From Dehalococcoidia bacterium (GTDB taxonomy: Bacteria > Chloroflexota > Dehalococcoidia > UBA2979): a stretch of 8,201 bases of DNA. This document shows, in pieces, positions 1 to 6,075 of this stretch. The stretch lies in the NCBI GenBank assembly GCA_030745285.1, contig JASLOV010000067.1:1-8201 (forward strand). The letters are read 5' to 3'. The notes beneath the pieces are model-generated. The model was not told the DNA's origin. It saw only the letters and a program-made list of their open reading frames with translations, and did not search any database. Positions within the stretch are counted from its first letter, which is position 1. Each line of letters starts with the position of its first letter. The position numbers were made by a program, and so were the translations under genes.

Positions 1-320
1 TCGTCGCCACCGATGGCGACCGGCCGTCCATCGACCTCACCGAGGCCCATCACGAAGGCGCCCGGTGTGAAGTCGCGCAGGTTGCCGTCGCCGTCGTACT
101 CCGCCGCACCGACGAGCGGACCGGCCTCGATGAACGAACCTGGGTCGAGAATCTTGTCGACGCGTTCGCGAATCGTGTAGCGACCGCCATCGTGCTGCCG
201 CTTGACGCGCTCCTCTCCGCCCATCTCCTCCGCCAGGGAGCGGATGTAGGCGATCTCGTCGACGGCGACGTCGAAGCCCATCCCGGGCTTCCAGCTTTCG
301 TGCGTCTGATCGGCGGGCAT
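1..320 (-). CDS. Acyl-CoA carboxylase carboxyltransferase (beta) subunit, N-terminal part only
   Basis: This reading frame starts at ATG 320 and runs off the left edge, leaving 106 complete codons. The ATG is preceded by GAGAGGA with a 6-nt spacer, which supports this start. The visible protein matches the N-terminal region of biotin-dependent carboxyltransferase subunits of the propionyl-/methylmalonyl-/acetyl-CoA carboxylase beta family. It has a basic helix (residues 38-48), then IRERVDKILDPGSFIEAGPL at about 50-69, which corresponds to the family's 'RERIDxLLDxGSFxE' signature, then LRDFTPGAFVMGLGEVDGRP at 81-100 and AIGGD at the cut. Such subunits are usually about 500-550 residues and transfer a carboxyl group from carboxybiotin to an acyl-CoA. 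The acyl-CoA and biotin-binding halves lie outside the window, so substrate specificity cannot be judged. A decarboxylase or glutaconyl-CoA-type relative is possible. The gene lies 165 nt downstream of the oxidoreductase trio, with its own candidate promoter region. Confidence 0.85.
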   Translation of the reverse strand, partial: MPADQTHESWKPGMGFDVAVDEIAYIRSLAEEMGGEERVKRQHDGGRYTIRERVDKILDPGSFIEAGPLVGAAEYDGDGNLRDFTPGAFVMGLGEVDGRPVAIGGD

Positions 321-370
321 GGCAGATCCTCTCAAGCCCCGGGCGGGGCACGGCGTGGCAATCTGGCGGC

Positions 371-376
371 ATCATA
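371..376 (-). promoter_or_regulatory. Candidate -10 box (TATGAT) upstream of the carboxyltransferase gene
   Basis: TATGAT on the minus strand matches five of six bases of the bacterial -10 consensus and is a relatively AT-rich island in GC-rich surroundings. It lies about 50 nt upstream of the ATG at 320. No -35 consensus or extended -10 TG is present, so the call is weak. It would need an activator or a non-housekeeping sigma factor to work as drawn. Confidence 0.25.
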
Positions 377-385
377 CGCGTTGCC

Positions 386-410
386 GTGCTCAGCGATCCT
401 CGGCGAGCAC
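386..410. promoter_or_regulatory. Inverted repeat, possible operator
   Basis: The plus strand reads GTGCTC, then a 13-nt spacer, then GAGCAC: a perfect 6-bp inverted repeat. Inside the spacer CGA and TCG pair again around a 3-nt centre, so 9 of 11 positions of the 25-nt dyad are complementary. It sits 9 nt upstream of the TATGAT hexamer, where a -35 element or a regulator would bind. It could be an operator for the carboxyltransferase gene. As RNA it could equally fold into a hairpin. No regulator gene is visible nearby. Confidence 0.35.
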
Positions 411-446
411 AGGGTGCGTGCCCGACCGGCCTGACTCGACGACGCT

Positions 447-485
447 GCCGGCGCTTGCGGAAGCAGCCGGCTCCGCGTGAGCGGA
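447..485 (-). terminator. Tandem hairpins after the oxidoreductase beta gene
   Basis: Directly after the TAA stop at 486 the minus strand reads TCCGC-TCAC-GCGGA (485-472), a 5-bp stem with a 4-nt loop. GCCGGC, a bulged T, GCTT, the loop CCGC, AAGC and GCCGGC then follow (471-447), a 10-bp GC-rich stem. No U-tract follows (the next bases are AGCGTCG). This is therefore not a classical intrinsic terminator. It may be a factor-assisted terminator or a 3'-end stabiliser for the upstream trio's message. Confidence 0.45.
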
Positions 486-1340
486 TTAGCCCCTGAAAGA
501 GTCCATCAGCTCGCGGACCGCGGGCATGTTGGCGGCGGGATCGATGTTCGCGTCGGCCGGCGCCGCGCCCAGCGCCGCCTCGAGCGCGAGACCCTCGCCC
601 TCGTATACCAGTCCCGTCGGCTTCTTGCCTTCGGCTTCGAGCGCCGCCGCGAGGCTGAACGCCGCGGTTCGGTCACGGGGGTCGTAGCCGTCGACGGTGT
701 CGAGGTCGCAGAGTCGAGCGCGCCAGTTGTGGTAACGGTCGTTGTAGGCAACGCACGGTGAGATCACGTCGAGGAATGCGAAGCCCTTGCCGGCCTGCGA
801 ATGGCGGATTGCGGCGTCGGTGAGAGTCGCAAGCTGCGCCGCGTCGCCGCTGTAGCCACGGGCGAGGAAGGTCGTCCCCGGCAGACTGAGACCGAGCATG
901 ATCGGGTCGGCGGCGCGGCCTTCCGTGGCCCCGTGGAAACCAAGCTGGCTGGACGGCGACGCCTGCCCCTTCGTCAGCCCGTAGGTGCCGTTGTTCATCA
1001 TGATGTAGGTGATGCCGGGATTGGTGCGGAAGGCGTGAAGCAGATGTCCGCCGCCGATCGCCAGGCCGTCGCCATCTCCACCGGCCGCGATCACCGTCAA
1101 CGAGGGGTTCGCCAGCTTGGCGCCCGCCGCGGCCGGGAGCACACGCCCGTGCAGCGCGTGGTAGCCGTAGGCGGTGACGTGGTTCTGGATCGTGCCGGAG
1201 CAGCCGATGCCGGCCAGCACCATCGCCTCGTGGCGGGGCACGTCCAGCCGGTCGAAGGCGGCGTCGAGCGCCGAGAGCACGCTGAAGTGGCCACAGCCGG
1301 CGCACCAGATCGGCTCGGCGAGCGGGAAGGTCTCGGTCAT
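486..1340 (-). CDS. 2-oxoacid:acceptor (ferredoxin-type) oxidoreductase, beta subunit (KorB/PorB-type)
   Basis: This 284-residue protein is the thiamine-diphosphate-binding beta subunit of a 2-oxoacid:ferredoxin oxidoreductase, which oxidatively decarboxylates a 2-oxoacid to acyl-CoA and CO2. CAGCGH (13-18), C47 in GIGCSG and C196 in SPC supply the four cysteines (13, 16, 47, 196) that bind the proximal [4Fe-4S] cluster in this family. The diphosphate/Mg site is GGDGDG (87-92) followed by NNGTYGLTKGQ (116-126). Residues from about 200 form the short C-terminal domain. About 285 residues is typical. I chose ATG 1340 because it overlaps the alpha-subunit stop (TAATG), has GGGAG 8 nt upstream and begins just before the conserved WCAGCGH; longer in-frame extensions lie inside the alpha gene and look arginine-rich and non-native. 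The residue that aligns by eye with the Sulfolobus specificity lysine is Thr50, so the substrate (2-oxoglutarate, pyruvate, branched or other) is open. Confidence 0.93.
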   Translation of the reverse strand: MTETFPLAEPIWCAGCGHFSVLSALDAAFDRLDVPRHEAMVLAGIGCSGTIQNHVTAYGYHALHGRVLPAAAGAKLANPSLTVIAAGGDGDGLAIGGGHLLHAFRTNPGITYIMMNNGTYGLTKGQASPSSQLGFHGATEGRAADPIMLGLSLPGTTFLARGYSGDAAQLATLTDAAIRHSQAGKGFAFLDVISPCVAYNDRYHNWRARLCDLDTVDGYDPRDRTAAFSLAAALEAEGKKPTGLVYEGEGLALEAALGAAPADANIDPAANMPAVRELMDSFRG

Positions 1341-3103
1341 TACAGCGACTCCCGCTCGATGATCTCGCGGGCGATGTCGCCCGGCCGCAGCGGCAGGCCG
1401 TCGTAGCGCAGCACCTTGCGCATGCGCTTCGTGTCGCCGCCGCCCTGGGCGATAATGCCGGCCAGTTGCCCCGTGGCGTTGTGCTCGACGACGTAGACGC
1501 GCTCGCACGATGTGATGAATTCGAGCGTCTCGTCCAGCACCGGGAAGACCGTGCGCGGCTGCAGCAGCCGTGTGGACACGCCGCCCGCCTCAAGCTCTTC
1601 CATCGCCTCCAGCAGCACGCCGTAGGCGCTGCCGACGCCGATCAGCCCGAGCGTCGCGCCGGGGTCGCCGGTGCGACGTCCGCGCGGCAGGTCAGCGCGG
1701 GCGCTCTCGATCTTCTGCGCCCGCTTCTCCACCATCCGCGCGCGGTTCTCGGGGCTGGTGGAGACGCGGCCGAACTCGTCCCGCTCGTTGCCGGTGACGA
1801 GGGACATGCCGCCGGGCGTGCCGGCGACGGAGTACGCGGAGACGCCATCGTCACTGAAGGCGTAGCGGCGGTACTCGGACATCGAGGCCAGTTGTTCGGC
1901 GCTCAGCCGCTTGCCGCGGTCGACGGTGACGGCATCGAGATCAAACGGCGCGATCGTCGCGAGGTTCTGGGAGAGCGCCTGGTCGAGCGCGAGGTAGACC
2001 GGGCACTGGAAGCGCTCGGCAAGGTTGAGCGCTTCCACCGTCAGTTCGAAGCAGTCGCCGGGGTCGCCCGGGTTGAGCACGATGCGCGGGAAGTCGCCGT
2101 TGCCGCCGAACGCCATCATGTTGAGGTCGCTCTGCTCCGGCTTCGTCGGCAGGCCGGTGCTGGGGCCGCCTCTCTGGCAGTCGACGACCACCAGCGGGAT
2201 CTCCGCGCTGCCGGCGTGACCGATGCCCTCCTGCATGAGGGCGATGCCGGGGCCCGAGGTCGAGGTCATGGCGCGCACGCCGGCAAGGGCGGCGCCGATC
2301 GCCATATTCACCGATGCCAGCTCGTCCTCCGCCTGCCAGACGACGCCGCCAAAGTCGGGCAGCCACCCCTCGAGGCTCTCCAGGATCTCCGTGGCGGGCG
2401 TGATCGGGTAGCCGGCAAAGAAGCGCCCGCCGCCCGCGATGAAGCCCAGGGCGGCGGCCTGGTTGCCGGTGATCTGGAGCTGGCCCTCGGGGCGACCGTC
2501 CTGCTCGACGGTGTCATGCCCCGCGCTCAGTCCCATCTCCTCCGCAAGCTCGAAGCCGAGGTCCAGCGCCTGCAGGTTCTGGCCGAGGATCGCCGGGCCC
2601 AGCCGGTTGAAACGCTGCTCGAAGCCGTGCCGAACGTCGTCGTCTGCGATGCCGAGCGAGCGCGTCGCCAGCGCCACGGCGATCGAGTTCTTGTAGAGGA
2701 TGCGGCCGAGCTTCCGCACCGCCAGCCGCGCGAACGGCGCGGCGAAGAGCCGCACGTTTGCGGGCAGCAGGCCGGCCGGCATCGGCACGTCGGAGTCGTC
2801 GTAGACCACGACGGCGTCCGGCGCGAGCTGCGTCACCATCTTCTCGATGCCCTCAAGGTCGAACGAGACCACCAGTTCAACATGGTCGCCGCGCCCGAAG
2901 CGCACGTCACGGCTGGCCCGCAACCCGGCGACGGCGACGCCGCCCTTGATGCGCGAGAGCACATCGCGCTCCGTGTAGACGTTGAGCCCGCGCTGGCGCA
3001 GCAGGTCCGCCAGAATCGTGCTGACAGTCAGCGAGCCATCGCCGCCCTGCCCGGAGACGATGACGTTGACGTCCTCGATGCGACGCTCCGTCGATGCCGT
3101 CAT
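1340..3103 (-). CDS. 2-oxoacid:acceptor oxidoreductase, fused gamma-alpha subunit (KorA-type)
   Basis: This 587-residue protein partners the beta subunit just downstream. Residues about 10-190 form the gamma domain, with the glycine-rich VSGQGGDG (16-23) and SRIKGGVAVAGLR (50-62). A linker leads to the alpha domain: GNQAAALG (213-220), YPITPATE (232-239, the family's 2-oxoacid/CoA-site motif), TSTSGPGIALM (280-290) and QRGGPSTGLPTKPEQSDL (310-327). The C-terminal domain contains VVEHNATGQLAG (538-549). Gamma-alpha fusions of about 580-650 residues are known from Sulfolobus OFOR and mycobacterial KorA. The start is ATG 3103, which overlaps the preceding stop as ATGA and has GGAG 7 nt upstream. 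The longer upstream frame overlaps the preceding gene and lacks family features. The stop overlaps the beta start by one base, implying translational coupling and balanced subunit synthesis. Substrate specificity cannot be read from the sequence. Confidence 0.94.
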   Translation of the reverse strand: MTASTERRIEDVNVIVSGQGGDGSLTVSTILADLLRQRGLNVYTERDVLSRIKGGVAVAGLRASRDVRFGRGDHVELVVSFDLEGIEKMVTQLAPDAVVVYDDSDVPMPAGLLPANVRLFAAPFARLAVRKLGRILYKNSIAVALATRSLGIADDDVRHGFEQRFNRLGPAILGQNLQALDLGFELAEEMGLSAGHDTVEQDGRPEGQLQITGNQAAALGFIAGGGRFFAGYPITPATEILESLEGWLPDFGGVVWQAEDELASVNMAIGAALAGVRAMTSTSGPGIALMQEGIGHAGSAEIPLVVVDCQRGGPSTGLPTKPEQSDLNMMAFGGNGDFPRIVLNPGDPGDCFELTVEALNLAERFQCPVYLALDQALSQNLATIAPFDLDAVTVDRGKRLSAEQLASMSEYRRYAFSDDGVSAYSVAGTPGGMSLVTGNERDEFGRVSTSPENRARMVEKRAQKIESARADLPRGRRTGDPGATLGLIGVGSAYGVLLEAMEELEAGGVSTRLLQPRTVFPVLDETLEFITSCERVYVVEHNATGQLAGIIAQGGGDTKRMRKVLRYDGLPLRPGDIAREIIERESL

Positions 3104-4332
3104 GCCGTCTCTCCGTTGCCCGCTGGCCGGTCGACCGGCAGGCCGTCGATGTCGAGGTGTGGGGCGAGCTGGGCCGGCAGCGCCCCTTCGCGCTTCGTCT
3201 CGGAGAGGCGGATCAGCAGCGGACGGCTCTTCGGCGCGTCCGAGACCGGGCGGGTCTCGACGGCGCCGTTGTCCAGCAGGCGCTGGAACGCCTCGTGACC
3301 CGCTTCCGTGCGCACGACGACGTACGACCAGTCGTCGAGGCCGAGGCCGCCGACGGCGATGTCGGACTGGTCCGCGCCGTAGTCCTTGCAGTAGTGGCAG
3401 GCCGGGCGGGCAAAGCCGCGGAACTTCTTCAGCGACATCGACTCGGTCCGGCCGTCGGTGATATCGACCACAACCTTGCCCTTGATGTTGATGCGCCGGA
3501 TCTCCTGCCGGGTCACTCCGAAGCGGTCGCCGATCGCCGAGACCGAGTCGTGCGTGAAGCTCTCGGAGCAGAACAGCCCGATCACCAGCGCGACGTTGCT
3601 GCGGTACCAGCGGTTGAGTTCCATGCGCAGGCCGCTGTACTGCTGCAACCGCACACCGTCCACCTGGCACGGCACGCCGACGACGGCGAGCGGCCGCACG
3701 TCCTCGGCCATCGCCTGCTGGAATGCCAGCGTGTTCGGGGAGTAGGTGTAGCGCGAGCCGCTGGTGGCCAGCACCTCGGCCTCGGTCTTCGCCAGGAAGT
3801 GGCGGCCGACCTGGGGGTCCTCCGGGTCGATGTCACCGACGATCGCGCCCTTGATCAGGCCGCGTTCGAGCATGTCGATCAGCAGCATGCTGACCACGCC
3901 GCCATCCTGGGTCTGGGTGACGATCTCCGGCCGCGTGCTGCGAGCCAGCACCTCGTACGAGTAGGGCCCGAAGCCGTCGTCCTTGATGTCCGGCATGTAC
4001 TTCAGATCCGCCTCCATCGAGGCGTCGGGGGGACGAAGTACGGGGCAGACATCGGCGCAGAGCACGCAGCGCACGCAGGCTTCCGGCCGCGCGTCGATCG
4101 GGTGCTCGTCCTGGTAGTCGAAGACGTCCGTCGGGCAGATCGTGACGCAGGCGGCGCAACCGACGCACTTGCCTGCGTCGATTACCTCGGTCCTCAGCAG
4201 TTCGTAGGCCTCGAACCCGCCGCGGTTCAGCTCAGCTCGCCAGGCGTGTGCCCAGTCGTGCGGGTCAGACTGTTCGGCAACCGCGTCACGGTAACGTTGA
4301 CCAACGATCGCAGCGCGTTCCTGCTCGACCAT
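3100..4332 (-). CDS. FrhB/FpoF-like iron-sulfur flavoprotein (coenzyme F420 hydrogenase/dehydrogenase beta-subunit family)
   Basis: This 410-residue protein has an N-terminal helical stretch and then a two-cluster ferredoxin module: CVGCAACVTICP (C56, C59, C62, C66) and CVRCVLCADVCP (C86, C89, C92, C96). FrhB/FdhB N- and C-terminal domains follow, recognised by TQDGGVVSMLL (141-151), SGSRYTYSPN (191-200), GVPCQVDGVR (219-228), FCSESF (254-259), INIKGKV (281-287) and CHYCKDYGAD (312-321). Cysteines 222, 255, 312 and 315 could bind a further cluster. The layout resembles FpoF/FqoF, which oxidise reduced F420 through FAD. The wider family also includes F420-independent enzymes such as plant hydroxymethyl-chlorophyll a reductase, so the acceptor is unproven. 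ATG 4332 has GGAG with a 7-nt spacer. The stop overlaps the alpha start (ATGA), implying that this protein is a partner of the 2-oxoacid oxidoreductase, probably as electron outlet or inlet. No signal peptide or membrane segment is seen, so it should be cytoplasmic. Confidence 0.9.
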   Translation of the reverse strand: MVEQERAAIVGQRYRDAVAEQSDPHDWAHAWRAELNRGGFEAYELLRTEVIDAGKCVGCAACVTICPTDVFDYQDEHPIDARPEACVRCVLCADVCPVLRPPDASMEADLKYMPDIKDDGFGPYSYEVLARSTRPEIVTQTQDGGVVSMLLIDMLERGLIKGAIVGDIDPEDPQVGRHFLAKTEAEVLATSGSRYTYSPNTLAFQQAMAEDVRPLAVVGVPCQVDGVRLQQYSGLRMELNRWYRSNVALVIGLFCSESFTHDSVSAIGDRFGVTRQEIRRINIKGKVVVDITDGRTESMSLKKFRGFARPACHYCKDYGADQSDIAVGGLGLDDWSYVVVRTEAGHEAFQRLLDNGAVETRPVSDAPKSRPLLIRLSETKREGALPAQLAPHLDIDGLPVDRPAGNGETA

Positions 4333-4508
4333 TCGGGGCTCCAGCCAGATAGGAAAACCCCGACCGTCAGTCAGGGTGACAGCTCTCTTGAAACCTTAAA
4401 GGCGTGGCCGCTCTCCGTACAGCGTCAACGGCCGATGCGGCGCGAAACGAGCTGCCCTCCGATGGCCGCCTCGGGGTGCCGGGGCCAGTCTGCCCATCGG
4501 GCGGGCAC
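4333..4508 (-). other. Intergenic region between the second SDR gene and the oxidoreductase trio
   Basis: These 176 nt hold no credible gene. In the minus direction there is a small TGCCC/GGGCA dyad (4507-4491, 7-nt loop) right after the SDR stop. Next comes a possible -35-like TTGACG (4428-4423), an AT-rich patch (4400-4386) containing TTTAAG, and a hairpin followed by TTTT (4377-4354). The Shine-Dalgarno of the FrhB-like gene comes last. TTGACG and TTTAAG are separated by 22 nt, too far for a normal sigma-70 promoter, so I do not call a promoter. The gap and hairpins make a transcription-unit boundary likely. Confidence 0.4.
4354..4377 (-). terminator. Hairpin plus U-tract, candidate intrinsic terminator or attenuator
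   Basis: In minus-strand RNA sense, ACCCUGAC pairs with GUCGGGGU across the 5-nt loop UGACG. The stem is 8 bp with a single G-U wobble, and the run of U begins with the last stem base and is followed by CC. It ends about 21 nt before the ATG of the FrhB-like gene, just ahead of its Shine-Dalgarno. It could end transcripts from the SDR operon or attenuate read-through into the oxidoreductase trio. The U-tract is only four long, so efficiency is uncertain. Confidence 0.4.
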
Positions 4509-5273
4509 TCACAGCATCTCGACGGACTCGGCGGTGATGTGACAGGCCTTGCCGTTGAGCGAATCGTCGCGCACGAGCGTCAGCACGGCCTCCGCGACGG
4601 CATCCAGCGTGACGTGCGGCAGTTCGGAGATGCGCTCACGGTAGCGCACAAACGGCTCACGCTCGGCGTCGCTCATCAGGCCGGCCGCGTGCGAGGTCAG
4701 GTTGGCGCGCACGAGCGCCGGGCAGATGCAGTTCACGCGGATGTTCGACTCCTCCTCGAGGTGCGTGAGGGAGCGGGTGAAATTGAGCACGCCCGCCTTC
4801 GACGCCGCGTAGATCGGGTGCATCGGGTGTGGCGTCAGCGCCGCCGAGGACGCCGTCTGCACGATCACGCCGCCGCCGCTGCGCTCGATCAGCGGGATGG
4901 CGTGGTACGTCGCCAGCAGCACCCCGCGCAGGTTCACGTCGATCACGCGCATGAAGCGCTCCGGCGGCGTCCGCGGAAAGCGGGGCCCCGCCGCCAGGAT
5001 GCCCGCGTTGTTGTGCACGATGTGCAGGCCGCCGAACGTTGACTGCGCCACCGCCAGCATCTGCTCGATGTCGGACTCCTCGGTGACGTCCGCCCGCACG
5101 AAGCTCGCCTCCGCGCCGGCGGAGCGGATCAGTTCCGCCGTCTCCTCCCCGGCCCGCTCATCGACGTCGGAGACGATCACCTTCGCCCCGGCCGCCGCTA
5201 GCGCCTGCACCGAGGCGCGACCGATGCCCGAGCCCGCGCCAGAGACCAGCGCGACCTTGCCTTCGATCTCCAC
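4509..5273 (-). CDS. SDR-family NAD(P)-dependent oxidoreductase (copy 1)
   Basis: This is a 254-residue classical short-chain dehydrogenase, probably oxidising a hydroxyl group to a ketone with NAD+. The Rossmann glycine motif is SGAGSGIG (11-18). D36 at the end of the second strand favours NAD(H) over NADP(H). DVT (62-64) contacts adenine and NNAG is at 88-91. The catalytic tetrad is N114, S142, Y155 and K159 (YAASK). The C-terminal region (about 190-254) is the variable substrate part and lacks the usual FabG ending. The start is GTG 5273: GGAGG lies 7 nt upstream, in a sequence that begins with the stop codon of the preceding SDR gene (TGAGGAGG). This start also gives exactly the length and register of the neighbouring paralogue. 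An 11-nt spacer to that gene implies co-transcription. The substrate is unknown. Confidence 0.92.
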   Translation of the reverse strand: MEIEGKVALVSGAGSGIGRASVQALAAAGAKVIVSDVDERAGEETAELIRSAGAEASFVRADVTEESDIEQMLAVAQSTFGGLHIVHNNAGILAAGPRFPRTPPERFMRVIDVNLRGVLLATYHAIPLIERSGGGVIVQTASSAALTPHPMHPIYAASKAGVLNFTRSLTHLEEESNIRVNCICPALVRANLTSHAAGLMSDAEREPFVRYRERISELPHVTLDAVAEAVLTLVRDDSLNGKACHITAESVEML

Positions 5274-5284
5274 CGCTCGCCTCC

Positions 5285-6049
5285 TCAGCTTCGCTCGACG
5301 CCCCAGGTGGGGAAATCCTCGAGCATCTCGGGTGGCTGACCGGGCGAGATCTTCATCACGGCTCCCACCGCCTGATCGTCGCGGACGAGCTGCACGACCC
5401 CCACGGCGACCTCCTCCGGCCGGATCAGCGACACACCCGGCGGCAACGTGCCGCCCGCCAGCGCCCCGCTGATCAGCGGCGTGTCGACGCGCTCGGGGCA
5501 GATGCAGCTGACGCGGATGTTCATCTCCTCGTTGAGGTGAGCGAGCGAGCGCGTGAAGCCGACCACCCCGGCCTTCGTCGCGGCATAAACCGGGTTGCCC
5601 GGGTAGACCACGAGGCCCGCGACCGACGCCGTCTGCACGATCGCTCCGCCGCCCCGTCGTTGCAGCGCCGGGATCGCGGCCCGCGTCCCCAGCAGCACGG
5701 CGGTGAAGTTAATGTGCACCATCGCCAGGGTGCGGTCGAGGTCCGCCTCTGCGAGGTCGTGGGTGGGCACGAGGATGCCCGCGTTGTTGTGCACGATGTC
5801 GAGCCCGCCGAAGTGCTCCTCCGCGGCGGTCACCATCGACTGCACCTGGGCGGCATCGGTGACGTCGACCGCCAGCGCGGTGGCCGTGCCCCCGGCCGCC
5901 TCGATCTGGCGTACCGTCTCGCCGGCGCCGTCCGCATCGATGTCGGCGACGGCCACGCGCGCCCCCGCCGATGCCAGCGCGAGCGCGCTCGCCCGCCCGA
6001 TGCCCGACGCCGCTCCGGTCACGAGCACGACCCTGCCTTCGATCTCCAC
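5285..6049 (-). CDS. SDR-family NAD(P)-dependent oxidoreductase (copy 2, paralogue of the next gene)
   Basis: This is a 254-residue classical short-chain dehydrogenase with TGAASGIG (11-18), D36 (NAD preference), DVT (62-64), NNAG (88-91) and catalytic N114, S142, Y155, K159, all at the same positions as in the downstream copy. By ungapped hand alignment about half of the first 190 residues are identical between the two; the C-terminal substrate regions differ. I chose GTG 6049 because GGGAGG stands about 9 nt upstream and the resulting N-terminus (VEIEGRV) matches its paralogue. A longer in-frame GTG at 6133 would overlap the end of the preceding gene and add an unconserved arginine-rich leader. 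A 26-nt spacer separates it from the Gfo/Idh gene. Substrate unknown; a hydroxy-acyl, sterol-like or cyclic alcohol would fit the neighbours. Confidence 0.92.
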   Translation of the reverse strand: MEIEGRVVLVTGAASGIGRASALALASAGARVAVADIDADGAGETVRQIEAAGGTATALAVDVTDAAQVQSMVTAAEEHFGGLDIVHNNAGILVPTHDLAEADLDRTLAMVHINFTAVLLGTRAAIPALQRRGGGAIVQTASVAGLVVYPGNPVYAATKAGVVGFTRSLAHLNEEMNIRVSCICPERVDTPLISGALAGGTLPPGVSLIRPEEVAVGVVQLVRDDQAVGAVMKISPGQPPEMLEDFPTWGVERS

Positions 6050-6075
6050 GAGAGGCTCCCTCCCCGCGCCCGCTG

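Larger units (their letters stand above)
321..485 (-). other. Intergenic region between the oxidoreductase beta gene and the carboxyltransferase gene
   Basis: I see no credible gene in these 165 nt. Read in the minus direction the region holds two hairpins immediately after the beta-subunit stop (485-447), a 25-nt imperfect dyad (410-386), a TATGAT hexamer resembling a -10 box (376-371) and the carboxyltransferase Shine-Dalgarno. The hexamer has no recognisable -35 at 16-18 nt: the position is occupied by GGATCG and overlapped by the dyad. It would give a leader of roughly 45 nt. The arrangement suggests that the carboxyltransferase gene has its own regulated promoter, but this is inference from short motifs. 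Confidence 0.4.

Noticed and set aside
37..375. Minus-strand open frame of 112 codons overlapping the carboxyltransferase start
   Set aside because: Arginine-rich, motif-free translation in a different frame from the clearly recognisable carboxyltransferase N-terminus.
1341..1508. N-terminal extension of the beta subunit (56 extra codons)
   Set aside because: The added sequence is arginine/histidine-rich, overlaps the alpha gene in another frame and lacks homology, while ATG 1340 has a Shine-Dalgarno and TAATG coupling.
1466..3298. Plus-strand open frame of 610 codons antisense to the gamma-alpha subunit gene
   Set aside because: The translation is rich in Arg, Ala, His and Gly with no recognisable domain, and it lies opposite a gene with unmistakable family motifs. 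Long antisense frames are expected at this GC content.
3104..3670. N-terminal extension of the gamma-alpha subunit (189 extra codons)
   Set aside because: It lies wholly inside the FrhB-like gene in another frame and shows no domain; the gamma domain begins just after ATG 3103.
4394..4428. TTGACG and TTTAAG as a sigma-70 promoter for the oxidoreductase trio
   Set aside because: The spacer is 22 nt, too long, and the predicted start would lie only about 10 nt before the terminator-like hairpin.
3094..4542. Plus-strand open frame of 482 codons antisense to the FrhB-like gene
   Set aside because: Low-complexity composition, no motif, and fully opposite a well-supported iron-sulfur protein gene; treated as a GC-driven shadow.
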